Source of the DNA: Glaciecola sp047250385
GTDB taxonomy: Bacteria > Pseudomonadota > Gammaproteobacteria > Enterobacterales > Alteromonadaceae
Assembly: GCF_047250385.1 (NCBI RefSeq)
Contig: NZ_JBLBVM010000050.1
Location: forward strand, 1 to 64,000
DNA length: 64,000 bases
Reading direction: 5' to 3'
Part shown: in pieces, positions 43,865 through 53,837 of the stretch
How positions within the stretch are numbered: position 1 is the stretch's first letter
How the letters are laid out: every line of letters starts with the position of its first letter
Program-made: the position numbers and the translations under genes
The notes under the pieces: generated by a model
The model's database searches: none
What the model was told of the DNA's origin: nothing
Seen by the model: only the letters and a program-made list of their open reading frames with translations

Positions 43865-44986
43865 TTAGCGTAAATTCTGACGCAAATTTTGGCTTAATAC
43901 CAAATCATCTCGGTGGATTGCCTCTTCACCATGACTAAAACCAAGCACGCTCTCAATGCGACTGCTGTTCAACCCTTTAATGGAACGTAGCTCGCTATGA
44001 GAGTACAAGCTAATACCTTTGGCAATCACACTTCCTTCGTACAAAATATCGACTGCATCGTTACTCTTGAAGTTACCACTTACTTCACTTATACCTACCG
44101 CCAAAAGTGAAGCACCTTTTTCCGAAAGCGCAAGATAAGCGCCTTTATCGATGTTCAGTGTGCCGTTAGATTTTACCGTGTGAGACAACCATTTATGCTT
44201 TGCAGAGCGCAGATTATTAGTGGCTTTAAACAAAGTTCCGGGACACATTCCTTGCGACAATGCATCAAACACTGAAGCGTGTCTGCCATTTACCAATAAA
44301 GTTTGAACGCCACTTTCTCCGCATTTTTGAGCCGCTTGAAGTTTGGTGATCATGCCGCCTGTCCCTACTGCACTGCCAGCACCTCCGGCTAGTGCACTAA
44401 TTTCCGGCGTAATAACATCGACGCAAGGCAGTAATTCGGCATCCGGATTTTTACGAGGATCGGCGTTGAACAAGCCGTCAACATCGGTACAAATTATCAG
44501 TGTGTCGGCTTGAGCTACAAGTGCGGTATGGGCAGCGAGATTATCATTGTCGCCTACCTTGATCTCATCAACAGCCACGGTGTCATTTTCGTTCACGATA
44601 GGAAGGGCGTGATTAGCGAGTAGTTCTCTTAATGTGTTTTTTACGTTTACGTAACGGCGACGATCATGCAAATCATCAAGCGTTAATAGAATTTGCGCAC
44701 AAGGGAAGTCGAAAAAGCGCGCCCAATTGGCCATCATTTGCGTCTGACCTATAGCGGCCATGGCTTGTTTTTCGGCAATGGTCGCTTGTAAACCCGTTTT
44801 TATGGAACTGCGACCCGCCGCAACACTGCCGGAAGATACAATAATGACCTCTTTGCCCTGTTGACGACTGGCAGTAATAAACTTTGCAATAGATAACAAA
44901 TACTCAGCGCTGCAACCCTTGCCATTAGGCGAGATTAAAGCACTACCGATTTTGATTACGGCCCTTTGCCATGAAAAAGAAGTCAT
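43865..44986 (-). CDS. proB: Glutamate 5-kinase ProB
   Basis: ProB phosphorylates glutamate in the first step of proline synthesis. The 373-residue protein has the amino-acid kinase fold (VIKIGSALIS, IIVSSGSVAAGR, VNENDTVAVDEIKVGDNDNL) and a C-terminal PUA domain (about 278-360). proA is not adjacent. Gaps of 185 and 280 bp on either side hold no genes. Confidence 0.96.
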   Translation of the reverse strand: MTSFSWQRAVIKIGSALISPNGKGCSAEYLLSIAKFITASRQQGKEVIIVSSGSVAAGRSSIKTGLQATIAEKQAMAAIGQTQMMANWARFFDFPCAQILLTLDDLHDRRRYVNVKNTLRELLANHALPIVNENDTVAVDEIKVGDNDNLAAHTALVAQADTLIICTDVDGLFNADPRKNPDAELLPCVDVITPEISALAGGAGSAVGTGGMITKLQAAQKCGESGVQTLLVNGRHASVFDALSQGMCPGTLFKATNNLRSAKHKWLSHTVKSNGTLNIDKGAYLALSEKGASLLAVGISEVSGNFKSNDAVDILYEGSVIAKGISLYSHSELRSIKGLNSSRIESVLGFSHGEEAIHRDDLVLSQNLRQNLR

Positions 44987-45266
44987 TATTCGCTTTTTGT
45001 TACAAAATTTTTATAGTTATTGAGAATACTGTATTCAGCTTGATTAACAAGGAGAATTCAAGGTTTCGCTGATAAATAAATAGCACATTATATAAACAAA
45101 TATTTGCTACGCCTTTTAATTGTTATTGAAGCCGTTACAATAGCCGAAAATAATTAGAATCGACAAGTGGTAGTACTTTTCAAATGCTCCGTAAGTAGGC
45201 ACGTACGAAGTGAACGCGAACAAGTCACAAACCAACCAACAGCCAATCGGTAACAGGAAAATAAAC

Positions 45267-47753
45267 ATGTCATTTAAGAGAGCCTCGCTTGTTGCACTCG
45301 TGTGCGTTTCAAGCTTTCTTCCTATTTGTAGCAACGCAAGCTCTGCCATTCAGCAGACGAAAGGTAATTTTGAAGACAAGTTCCGTCAATTAGACGAAGC
45401 CTTACCTACGCCAAACGTATATCGAAATGCCGCTGGTGAACCTGGCCATATGTATTGGCAGCAAAAAGTCGATTATGTGATTGATGTGAAATTAGATGAA
45501 GCTAAACGTCGTTTGTCGGCTTCGCAAAGCATCGATTACCAAAATAATTCGCCTGATACTCTAAAGTATTTATGGATCCAGCTTGATCAAAATAAATTTA
45601 AAGATGATTCAATGGCCACCCTTACTAGCGCCTTTGGTGGCGTTGGCGGTCGTGGTCCTGCGTCACAAGGTGCAAACGGTGACTCACCGGCACGCCTAAG
45701 TCTTGGTGCGTTGCGCAGCCAACAGTTTGTTGAAGACACTGAGTTAGGTTTCGAATTAAACAAAGTCACTGACAACAGAGGGAACCCTCTTAATTACGTG
45801 GTTGTCGGTACGTTAATGAGAGTTGACCTAGCTTCACCGTTGAAACCTAATTCCAGCACAAAGTTAAAGATTGATTTTGCTTTCAATATTGTTGAAGAAA
45901 ATGCCGTTTCAGCTCGTGGTGGTTATGAGCACTTTCCAGATGATGCCAGAGAAGGCGGCAATGATATCTTCCTGCTAGCTCAATGGTTTCCGCGTTTAGC
46001 TGCGTATACCGATTATGAAGCATGGACGAATAAAGAGTTTATGGGCCGCGGTGAATTTACCCTAGAGTTTGGTAATTACGACGTGAGCATTACCGTTCCA
46101 GCTGACCATATTGTTTCATCGACGGGTGAGTTAAGTAATCCGAAAGATGTACTTACAAAAACTCAACGCAAACGTTTAGAAGAAGCTGAAACAGCTAAAC
46201 GCCCAGTATTTATCGTGACTGAAGAAGAAGCTTTAGAGAACGAGAAAGAAGGCACGAATAAATCAAAAACATGGCGCTTCAAAGCAGAGAAAGTGCGTGA
46301 TTTCGCTTGGGCCAGCTCACGCAAATTCATGTGGGATGCCAAAGGATATAATCAAGGCGGAAAAGAACGCCCACTCGTCATGGCGATGTCTTTCTACCCG
46401 AAAGAAGGTGGCGATTTATGGAAGAAGTACAGTACTGAGTCTGTTATTCACACCATGGAAGTTTATAGTCGCTTCTCGTTTGATTACCCATATCCTGTTG
46501 CCCAGTCTGTAAACGGACCAGTAGGCGGTATGGAATATCCAATGATTACCTTCAATGGACCACGTACTGATTTACAAGATGACGGCGAGCGCACTTATTC
46601 ATTAGCTGAAAAACGCTTCTTAATAGGCGTAGTTATCCATGAAGTGGGTCATATATATTTCCCAATGATCGTCAACTCCGACGAACGTCAGTGGACGTGG
46701 ATGGATGAAGGTCTAAACAGTTTCCTTGATGGTGTAGCCGGTCGTGAATGGGATCCGACTATTCCTTGGGGTGTTGAACCACGCGACATTACTAGCTACA
46801 TGAAGTCATCTACCCAAGTGCCTATTATGACTCAGTCGGACTCTATTCTTCAGTTCGGTCGAAACGCCTATGCGAAGCCTGCTGTTGCTTTGAACATCTT
46901 GCGAGAGACTATTCTGGGCAGAGACTTGTTTGATTTTGCATTGAAAGAATATGCGCAACGTTGGAAATACAAACGTCCTACGCCAGCAGACTTTTTCCGC
47001 ACAATGGAAGAAGCTTCAGGTGTTGATTTAGATTGGTTTTGGCGCGGTTGGTTCTACTCAACCGATCATGTTGATATTTCACTAGATCACGTTTACAAAC
47101 TGCGCTTGGATACAAAAGATCCAGATATTGATTTTGCCCGCCAACGTCAAGCCGAGCTAGATAAGCCATTGTCTCTTACCGACGAACGCAACAAGGCGGA
47201 AGGTATTGAGCTTTGGATTGATAAAAATAAAGACGTAAGCGATTTCTACGACGAAAACGATCAATTTACAGTTACTAACAAAGAACGAAACAAGTATCGC
47301 TCTTTCTTAAACAAACTTGAGCCGTGGGAAAGACGTGTGTTTGAGCGCGCCGTGAAAGAAGACAAAAACTACTATGTATTAGACTTCTCGAACAAAGGCG
47401 GCCTAGTTATGCCAATCATCCTTGAACTTGAGTTTGAAGATGGTTCGATAGACAACATGTATATTCCTGCAGAAATTTGGCGTCGTGCGCCACATTCGGT
47501 TTCGAAGCTTATCGTGACTGAGAAAGACAAGGTGCTCAAATCAGTCACTGTCGATCCTCGCTGGGAAACTGCTGACGTTGATGTTGAAAACAATCACTAT
47601 CCACGCCGCATCATTCCAACGCGCATCGAAGCTTATAAGTCGAATAGCAGCAAAACAGGCGTTCGTCGCGACTTAATGCAAGATAGTAAAACTAAGCTAA
47701 AGACGGACGATGAGATTAAAAACGACAAGAAAGATAACGAAGACGAGAAGTAG
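45267..47753 (+). CDS. Exported M1-family metallopeptidase
   Basis: 828 residues from ATG 45267 (aggaaa upstream), followed by a signal peptide (RASLVALVCVSSFLPICSNA). The zinc site is HEVGH near residue 471 with the third ligand Glu in WMDEGLNSF, giving HExxH-x18-E. The exopeptidase loop reads GGMEYP where classic M1 enzymes have GAMEN. It is a periplasmic or secreted peptidase of the gluzincin type. A highly charged C-terminal tail follows. The next gene begins nine bases later. Confidence 0.92.
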   Translation: MSFKRASLVALVCVSSFLPICSNASSAIQQTKGNFEDKFRQLDEALPTPNVYRNAAGEPGHMYWQQKVDYVIDVKLDEAKRRLSASQSIDYQNNSPDTLKYLWIQLDQNKFKDDSMATLTSAFGGVGGRGPASQGANGDSPARLSLGALRSQQFVEDTELGFELNKVTDNRGNPLNYVVVGTLMRVDLASPLKPNSSTKLKIDFAFNIVEENAVSARGGYEHFPDDAREGGNDIFLLAQWFPRLAAYTDYEAWTNKEFMGRGEFTLEFGNYDVSITVPADHIVSSTGELSNPKDVLTKTQRKRLEEAETAKRPVFIVTEEEALENEKEGTNKSKTWRFKAEKVRDFAWASSRKFMWDAKGYNQGGKERPLVMAMSFYPKEGGDLWKKYSTESVIHTMEVYSRFSFDYPYPVAQSVNGPVGGMEYPMITFNGPRTDLQDDGERTYSLAEKRFLIGVVIHEVGHIYFPMIVNSDERQWTWMDEGLNSFLDGVAGREWDPTIPWGVEPRDITSYMKSSTQVPIMTQSDSILQFGRNAYAKPAVALNILRETILGRDLFDFALKEYAQRWKYKRPTPADFFRTMEEASGVDLDWFWRGWFYSTDHVDISLDHVYKLRLDTKDPDIDFARQRQAELDKPLSLTDERNKAEGIELWIDKNKDVSDFYDENDQFTVTNKERNKYRSFLNKLEPWERRVFERAVKEDKNYYVLDFSNKGGLVMPIILELEFEDGSIDNMYIPAEIWRRAPHSVSKLIVTEKDKVLKSVTVDPRWETADVDVENNHYPRRIIPTRIEAYKSNSSKTGVRRDLMQDSKTKLKTDDEIKNDKKDNEDEK

Positions 47754-47761
47754 CGCTTGAT

Positions 47762-48406
47762 ATGACAATTTATTTTCAATCAAGTAAAACGGCCGTAACG
47801 AAAGCAGAGCGAAGCCTTGAAGCTGCGGTCTCGTTTTCGTTCGCGCTTTCATTCATCGCTCGCTGCAAGGCATTATGCTTGTCTAGCGTCGTTTCACTTG
47901 TGTTCACCTGTGCCTTGGTGGCAAGCCTCGGTTTTTCTGCTGTGTTTGTGGGAAGCGCGTCTGCTCACCAACAAAAAACCGCAATTACCACAGTGCTGTA
48001 CAACCCTCGCACGCAAAACCTTGAAGTCAGTCATCGCTTTGATTTGCACGACGCGGAACATGCGGTAAAACAAATCTTCGATACCAGTGCTGATATTATG
48101 AGTAGCGAAAAAACCCAGTCGGATTTCGCGAAGTATGTACTAGAGCGCTTTGCTCTATATAACTTAGATAAAACCGAGTTAGCACTGAGTTTTGTGGGTC
48201 TTGAGCTGGAAGGAAAACACTTTTGGGTATATCAAGAAACACCTGCTCCGAAGAACTTGAACGGTTTGTACATTCAACACAATGCGCTCAGAGATATATG
48301 GCATCAACAAACGAATACAATAAACGTGGAAGGCATGGGCGACATTCAAACCTTAACCTTCACCGATAACACTGAATTATTAAGTGTAGAGTTTACTCGT
48401 CATTAA
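47762..48406 (+). CDS. DUF6702 family exported protein
   Basis: 214 residues with an unusually long, basic N-region and a signal-like hydrophobic stretch (SVVSLVFTCALVASLGFSAVFVGSASAH). The mature part, with HQQKTAITTVLYNP and THRFDLHDAEHAV-type pattern, matches DUF6702, which is often found beside M1 peptidases in marine bacteria. It starts nine bases after the peptidase stop, so the two are co-expressed. An internal start may give the true signal peptide. Function unknown. Confidence 0.8.
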   Translation: MTIYFQSSKTAVTKAERSLEAAVSFSFALSFIARCKALCLSSVVSLVFTCALVASLGFSAVFVGSASAHQQKTAITTVLYNPRTQNLEVSHRFDLHDAEHAVKQIFDTSADIMSSEKTQSDFAKYVLERFALYNLDKTELALSFVGLELEGKHFWVYQETPAPKNLNGLYIQHNALRDIWHQQTNTINVEGMGDIQTLTFTDNTELLSVEFTRH

Positions 48407-48470
48407 TGCTGTAATTAGATTTTGTACCAGCACAATAAATTCAGTGAAAATCTAAGAATAAGAGAAGCCT

Positions 48471-48758
48471 ATGTCAGATCAAAAGTACAATCCTTTAGAC
48501 GAGTTTAAGAACAAAAAGAATATCGTATGGGTCATCATGTCAGCTTCGATGTGCGTATTCATACTCTTTGTTTTGTTCAGTGGTGCAAGCATAGGTGAGA
48601 ATGTTGGTGTGATTGATTCCGTTTATAGCGTCATGCTTTGGTGTGGCATATTCGGCGGTATCCTTGCGCGCTACATTGATAAGAATGGTTGGTTAGGTTT
48701 CGGTATTGGCAGTGTGTTCGGCATGCTGTGCTTTATCATTGCGCCAATGATCGCATAA
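48471..48758 (+). CDS. Small three-helix membrane protein
   Basis: 95 residues with hydrophobic segments IVWVIMSASMCVFILFVLF, VYSVMLWCGIFGGILA and GFGIGSVFGMLCFIIAPMI. The binding site is aagagaag, seven bases before the ATG. The stop lies two bases ahead of the GTG start of the ABC1 kinase gene, suggesting coupled translation. No family recognised. Confidence 0.75.
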   Translation: MSDQKYNPLDEFKNKKNIVWVIMSASMCVFILFVLFSGASIGENVGVIDSVYSVMLWCGIFGGILARYIDKNGWLGFGIGSVFGMLCFIIAPMIA

Positions 48759-48760
48759 AC

Positions 48761-50098
48761 GTGTCAGAAAAACGAAGTGAACGAAAAGTTCCTTCCGGGC
48801 GACTTTCTCGTTTAGCCAAATTTGGCGGTTTAGCTAGCGCCGTCGCGGGTAATATCGTCAAAGGCGCTACGCAACAAATCCTCAGTGGGCAACGCCCCTC
48901 ATTAAATCAATCACTCCTAAATACCGACAACGCACTATCTATTACCAAACGTTTGGCACACATGCGTGGCGCGGCCATGAAAGTTGGCCAATTGCTTTCC
49001 ATGGATGCAGGAGAGCTATTACCAGCTGAATGGGAACCCATCCTTTCCCGTTTGCGTCAGCAAGCCGATCCCATGCCCAAAGCACAATTGCTAAAAACCC
49101 TCGAAAACTCATGGTCGAAGGATTGGCATGCACAATTCTCTTATTTTTCATTTGAACCCATTGCAGCAGCAAGCATAGGCCAAGTGCACCGAGCAACCTT
49201 GAAAGATGGGCGCGAATTAGCAGTTAAAGTACAATACCCTGGCGTTCGTGAAAGCATTGATAGCGATATCGATAACGTCATTGGCCTAGTCAAAATGACA
49301 GGTGCGTTACCGAAACATATCGATTTGAGCGGCATTCTAGCTGAAGCTAAGTTACAGCTGAAGAACGAGGCTAACTACTTACAAGAAGCCCAGTATATTA
49401 AAGCCTACGCCGCCAACATAGGGAATGACCCGCGCTTTGTCGTACCCTATGTTGTCGATGAACTGACCGATGAAAACGTGCTTGCCATGGAATACATTGA
49501 AGGCTCGCCAATTACCGACATTAACGCGATGAGTTCTGAAATTACCGATCTTGTTTGCACCCATCTTATGCACCTCACCTATGAAGAACTATTCACGCAC
49601 AAATTGATGCAAAGCGATCCCAACTTTGCTAACTACCTTTACCAAAGCGACACAAAGAAGATAGTGCTTCTCGACTTTGGTGCATGCAGAGAAGTTAGCG
49701 AGCATACTTCTACGCATTACTTGGCAATGGCCGATGCAATGCAAAGACAAAATACAGAAGACATGCGCAAAGCGTTATTCGCTCTGGGTTTAATAGACGA
49801 TAACATGAGTGACTCAGCAATCGATACTATCCTAAAGGCCTGTTTTGAAGCCAGCGATTGTCTGCAAAGTGATTCCCTACAAAGTGATAGTGGCTATAAT
49901 TTGAAAGAACAACAGCTGATTAAACGAATTCAAAAAATCACCATGCCTTTGATGATCGATAAAACGGCGACCACGACACCTGTTTTCGATGTCGCCTTGG
50001 TAAATAGGAAAATTACAGGCATGATACTATTAGCAAATAAGTTAGGCGCCACCCTCGATTACAAGGGTGTATTAGCGCCCTATTTAGAGCGCCATTGA
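48761..50098 (+). CDS. ABC1/UbiB-family atypical kinase
   Basis: 445 residues from GTG 48761. The ABC1 signature KxGQ appears as AAMKVGQLLSMD, and the P-loop-like EPIAAASIGQVHRATL and the Asp-containing VLLDFGACREV are all present. Members of this family act in ubiquinone synthesis or lipid homeostasis. This copy is not next to other ubi genes. The longer frame from 48689 overlaps the preceding gene and has no binding site, so I reject it. Close homologues are annotated AarF/ABC1. Confidence 0.9.
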   Translation: MSEKRSERKVPSGRLSRLAKFGGLASAVAGNIVKGATQQILSGQRPSLNQSLLNTDNALSITKRLAHMRGAAMKVGQLLSMDAGELLPAEWEPILSRLRQQADPMPKAQLLKTLENSWSKDWHAQFSYFSFEPIAAASIGQVHRATLKDGRELAVKVQYPGVRESIDSDIDNVIGLVKMTGALPKHIDLSGILAEAKLQLKNEANYLQEAQYIKAYAANIGNDPRFVVPYVVDELTDENVLAMEYIEGSPITDINAMSSEITDLVCTHLMHLTYEELFTHKLMQSDPNFANYLYQSDTKKIVLLDFGACREVSEHTSTHYLAMADAMQRQNTEDMRKALFALGLIDDNMSDSAIDTILKACFEASDCLQSDSLQSDSGYNLKEQQLIKRIQKITMPLMIDKTATTTPVFDVALVNRKITGMILLANKLGATLDYKGVLAPYLERH

Positions 50099-50147
50099 GT
50101 GCGCAATTTAGTGCCATATTCAACTCTTACAAATGCGGAAAATCAAG

Positions 50148-51383
50148 ATGGATGAACTCGTTACACTCGGTTGGGCAATGATCCCCTATGTACTGACAAT
50201 CATTGTTGTTGTCGCATTTTTATGGGGTTCGCATAAGGTACTGCTGGGTAACAAAAGCTTAAGCAATGAAGCAAAGTTACCCCGCAAAATTATCTTATTG
50301 GTGCTTTATATTATGGGTGTTATCGTGATTGCCAGCGCGCTTCCGGTAACTGAAAGCACACGAAATCAAGTCATCAGCTTAATTGGTCTTTTACTGTCGG
50401 GTGTCATCGCCTTTTCGTCTACCACTATTGTGGCAAATATTATGGCGGGTGTAGTTTTGCGCTTTACCCAGCCCTTTCGTACTGGTGACTTCATTCGCGT
50501 TGATGGCTTTTTTGGGCGCGTAACTGAGAAAGGCGTTTTTGATACCGAAATTCAAACTGAACAACGCGAGCTTATTTCATTTACTAATTCGTATTTAATG
50601 TCGCATCCACTGCAAGTTGTGCGCTCCTCAGGAACCATTATTTCGGCAAGCTTATCGCTAGGTTATGATATTCACCACTCGCGCATCGAGCCTTTGTTGA
50701 TAAAGGCTGCGGAATTGAGTGAATTAGAAGGGCCTTTTGTGCAAATTACCGAACTAGGTGATCACGCTATTACTTATCGAATTTCAGGGCTACTCACGGA
50801 AGTGAAAAGTATGATTTCCTCACGCTCAAAATTGTATACCAACATTCTTGACTGTTTGCATGAAGAAAAAGTTGAAATTGTATCTCCGAAGTTTATGAAC
50901 CAGCGAAAATTGCCTGACGGTGAGGCTGTTATTCCTAATAACGACACGACAGGGGCTCAAAACACATCAGTAACACCAAACGCAGAAGAAACGCTAGCCC
51001 AAGCGGGACTGAATAGCGAAGCAGGAATGGGTGGCGAAGCGGAAATAAGTATCGCAGCAGGACAGAACAACATAGCAGATCCAACAACAAATCCCGAATC
51101 TGCACTTTCTAAAGATACGGTAGCGGAAACAAAATCGACGAAACAGCCAAAAGCCAAAGAAAAAATACCAGCCGAAGCCACACCTGAAGATATGATTTTT
51201 GATAAAGCAGAAGAAGCCGTAGCCAAAGAGCAGAGCGAGATGGATTTACTGGAGAAGATTTCGCGACTTGAAACCGAATTGAAGGAAGCAGAAGGCGAAT
51301 CAAAAGACCTAATCAAAAACAAGATAAACCGTCTGCTAGAGCGTATTAAAGCTTTACATGACAAAGAGAATAAGAGCGACTAA
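50148..51383 (+). CDS. MscS-like mechanosensitive channel protein with acidic tail
   Basis: 411 residues. Three membrane helices lie near 9-110 (VLTIIVVVAFLWGS, IILLVLYIMGVIVIASALPV, and VANIMAGVVLRFTQPFRTGD in the pore-helix region). The MscS beta domain follows (IRVDGFFGRVTEKG). From about residue 260 the sequence turns into a low-complexity Ala/Glu-rich stretch and a C-terminal coiled coil (LLEKISRLETELKEAEGE). I choose ATG 50148 (MDELVTLGW). The tail is not part of the channel fold. Confidence 0.88.
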   Translation: MDELVTLGWAMIPYVLTIIVVVAFLWGSHKVLLGNKSLSNEAKLPRKIILLVLYIMGVIVIASALPVTESTRNQVISLIGLLLSGVIAFSSTTIVANIMAGVVLRFTQPFRTGDFIRVDGFFGRVTEKGVFDTEIQTEQRELISFTNSYLMSHPLQVVRSSGTIISASLSLGYDIHHSRIEPLLIKAAELSELEGPFVQITELGDHAITYRISGLLTEVKSMISSRSKLYTNILDCLHEEKVEIVSPKFMNQRKLPDGEAVIPNNDTTGAQNTSVTPNAEETLAQAGLNSEAGMGGEAEISIAAGQNNIADPTTNPESALSKDTVAETKSTKQPKAKEKIPAEATPEDMIFDKAEEAVAKEQSEMDLLEKISRLETELKEAEGESKDLIKNKINRLLERIKALHDKENKSD

Positions 51384-51385
51384 AC

Positions 51386-51856
51386 ATGAAACAATATTGG
51401 CTATTTAAAACCGAACCCGATGCTTTCAGTATTAGCGACTTAGCCAGCCGTCCAAACAAGCGAGAAGGCTGGGATGGCGTTCGCAACTACCAAGCTCGTA
51501 ATTTTATGCGTGATGCCATGAAAGTGGGTGATCTGGCGTTTATTTATCACTCCAGCTGCAAAAATATTGGCATAGCTGGCTTGGCGAAGGTAAGTCAAAT
51601 TGGTTTAACCGACCAGACGCAATTTGATCCTGAAAGCCATTATTTTGATCCAAAATCAACGCCAGAGAAGCCTCGCTGGCAAATGGTAGAGCTTGAGCAT
51701 GTAGAGACATTTAACAAGATTCTACCCTTGGCTACTATCAAGAAAATGCCTAACATCGTAGAGCTTGGTTTGGTGAAGAAGGGTAGTCGCTTATCAATAA
51801 TGCCAGTAGAAAAGCAAGAGTTTGAAATCTTGCTGAATGAGGCCAGAAACAATTAG
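51386..51856 (+). CDS. EVE domain protein
   Basis: 156 residues: MKQYWLFKTEPDAFSISDL, GWDGVRNYQARNFMRDAM and GDLAFIYHSS form the EVE fold, a PUA-like domain that binds modified nucleotides. It begins two bases after the channel gene stop. The family is linked to RNA or DNA modification reading; the target is not known. Confidence 0.93.
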   Translation: MKQYWLFKTEPDAFSISDLASRPNKREGWDGVRNYQARNFMRDAMKVGDLAFIYHSSCKNIGIAGLAKVSQIGLTDQTQFDPESHYFDPKSTPEKPRWQMVELEHVETFNKILPLATIKKMPNIVELGLVKKGSRLSIMPVEKQEFEILLNEARNN

Positions 51857-52164
51857 TAAGGCTGGGCCATAGAAAATGGTATTTCAGGCGCTTTCCTTTC
51901 AACGATTGGGTTGCCTATCATTTCTTCGTAAACCGAATCTTGCGTCATTACGGCAACTTCCACCTCACAATGAGAAAACATGTCTTTGATCATTTGAGTA
52001 CTGAAAAAACGCATTGGGCTATCGTTATGATCTGTCACAAACCCGGTTCTACCTTCTATCGTAATCTTAACTAGATAAACGCTCATTTCAAACGATTGCA
52101 CTTCTAAACGTTTTATTTGTTGGGGTTTTGTTGCCAACATCGTCATCGGAAATTTTACAGTCAT
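51853..52164 (-). CDS. DUF6482 family protein
   Basis: 103 residues with no signal peptide. It contains VYLVKITIEGRTGFVTDHND, SPMRFFSTQMIKDMFS and VMTQDSVYEEMIG, the pattern of small DUF6482 proteins of marine gammaproteobacteria. It is convergent with the EVE gene and overlaps its end by four bases. Function unknown. Confidence 0.8.
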   Translation of the reverse strand: MTVKFPMTMLATKPQQIKRLEVQSFEMSVYLVKITIEGRTGFVTDHNDSPMRFFSTQMIKDMFSHCEVEVAVMTQDSVYEEMIGNPIVERKAPEIPFSMAQPY

Positions 52165-52387
52165 AATAAGTCACCTATACTTGATAATATAATATAAATA
52201 CCCAGATCCAGTGAAAAGGTTCATTTCGAGCGCTGTGATTTAGAAAGCTTTGATTTCAAGCTCTATGATTTCATCCAATAGCATGAACCTTCTATATAAG
52301 TGCGTGTCATAATTGCTATGCTAGTTGAACAAAGGTTGTTAATTCTGAATTTCAGATCCATTTTACTAAAGGCAAGGAGAAGTAAGA

Positions 52388-53275
52388 ATGTCAGATCAAG
52401 AAACACAGTCACCAAGTCAAATTGAACAAATGAAGCCTTATCTCATCGCTTCAGCCGTCTTAATTGTGATTTTAGTCGTGGCATTTTTGTGGCCGATCTC
52501 TGACGAAGAAGAAACTATAATTTCTGAGCCCGTTGCCATCACACCAGTTCAACCCATAGCAGTGGAAACACCGGCTATTGTTGAGCCTGAAGTAACTCCT
52601 ACTGAAGAAGAGTTGTTTTCAGGCACACCTGAAATTCAAGCGCTTGAGATTGAGACAGGTGAGGACATTGAGCCGCTGCCTGAAATTGTTGAAGCTGAGC
52701 CTTTAGATGAAAGTGATGCCGCCGTGAAGAACGCCTTCGTTGAGTTAGCTACCTCTCCCCTTGTAGCGAAGTATCTAGTGGACGAAAGTTTATTACAGAA
52801 GTTTGTGATAAACGTAAATAGCATCGCCAATGAAGAAATGTCACCTAATCATAATTTACTTAGCCAACCTGAAAATGAATTTCGCGTTTACACACAAGCC
52901 GATAGTGAATGGATAGATGCGTCGAGCTATAAGCGCTACAACAGCTATGTCGATGCACTAGAGTCATTAAGCACCGAAGATTTGGTGAAATTGATGGACA
53001 CCTATCGTCCAACTTTGGAATCGAAGTTCGCCGAGATTTCGCCACCGAATACGTCTTTCGATGATGCTCTTTTAAAAGCGATTGACGAACTGCTTGATAC
53101 CCCAATTGTGCCAATGCCAATTGAAGTGTACTCGGATAGCGTGATGTACAAATTCAAAGATGAGCAGCTTGAAGCATTATCGGGCCCTCAAAAACAATTG
53201 ATTCGCACAGGCCCTGAAAACACACGCAGAATTAAAGATGTTCTGCGAAAATTAAAAGACACGCTGCAGGACTAA
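52388..53275 (+). CDS. DUF3014 membrane-anchored protein
   Basis: 295 residues. One N-terminal membrane helix (YLIASAVLIVILVVAFLWPI), a Glu/Pro-rich linker (about 40-110) and a C-terminal domain with FVINVNSIANEEM and YNSYVDALESLSTEDLV that matches DUF3014. Most of the protein should lie in the periplasm. It is followed by the DUF1285 gene after one base. Confidence 0.9.
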   Translation: MSDQETQSPSQIEQMKPYLIASAVLIVILVVAFLWPISDEEETIISEPVAITPVQPIAVETPAIVEPEVTPTEEELFSGTPEIQALEIETGEDIEPLPEIVEAEPLDESDAAVKNAFVELATSPLVAKYLVDESLLQKFVINVNSIANEEMSPNHNLLSQPENEFRVYTQADSEWIDASSYKRYNSYVDALESLSTEDLVKLMDTYRPTLESKFAEISPPNTSFDDALLKAIDELLDTPIVPMPIEVYSDSVMYKFKDEQLEALSGPQKQLIRTGPENTRRIKDVLRKLKDTLQD

Positions 53276-53276
53276 A

Positions 53277-53831
53277 ATGGACCTAGGTAAGCTAACTCAG
53301 CAATTATCCGATACTTCGCCCGCAAAGAAGATGCCTCCTGTTGATCAATGGGATCCTCCTTTTTGCGGCGACATGAATTTGGTAATTAAACGCAATGGTC
53401 AATGGTGGCACGAAGGCACACCGTTCACTCGCGCAAAGCTAGTTAGTTTACTGTCGAGCGTGCTCAAGAAAGAAGATGAAAAGTACTTTTTAGTTACTCC
53501 TGTCGAGAAGATTGGTATTCAAGTTGAGGACGTGCCGTTTATCGTCGTCGATTGGTACTTTGAGGAAGGCGCGCTTAAAGTCAAAACGCAGATTGGTGAT
53601 GAAGTAGAAGTTGGCCCAGAACACCCCATCGAACTTAGGCAATTTCAAGCGGATGATGAGAGCGCCGAAACCTTAGTTCCTTACTGTTTAATTAGACGCA
53701 ACCTATGGGCACGGTTGCACCAGAATGTGATGTATCAATGGACGGAAATAGCGGAGGAGTCAAAAACGTCTGACGGTTCTGAGTTGGTGATGAGAAGTAA
53801 GGATTATAGTTTTAGTTTGGGTTGTTTTTGA
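53277..53831 (+). CDS. DUF1285 family protein
   Basis: 184 residues. PPVDQWDPPFCGDMNLVIKR and GQWWHEGTPFTRAKLVSLLS are the typical start of DUF1285 proteins, whose structures show a two-domain beta-rich fold of unknown role. It is cotranscribed with the DUF3014 gene. A repeat cluster begins just after its stop. Confidence 0.92.
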   Translation: MDLGKLTQQLSDTSPAKKMPPVDQWDPPFCGDMNLVIKRNGQWWHEGTPFTRAKLVSLLSSVLKKEDEKYFLVTPVEKIGIQVEDVPFIVVDWYFEEGALKVKTQIGDEVEVGPEHPIELRQFQADDESAETLVPYCLIRRNLWARLHQNVMYQWTEIAEESKTSDGSELVMRSKDYSFSLGCF

Positions 53832-53837
53832 TTTGAT

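Noticed and set aside
48689..48760. Longer start of the ABC1 kinase
   Set aside because: It overlaps the preceding membrane protein gene by 70 bases with no binding site; GTG 48761 directly after that stop fits better.
52216..52297. Long inverted repeat aaggttcat / atgaacctt
   Set aside because: The arms are only 9 bp and 60 bp apart; too weak to call a regulatory structure.
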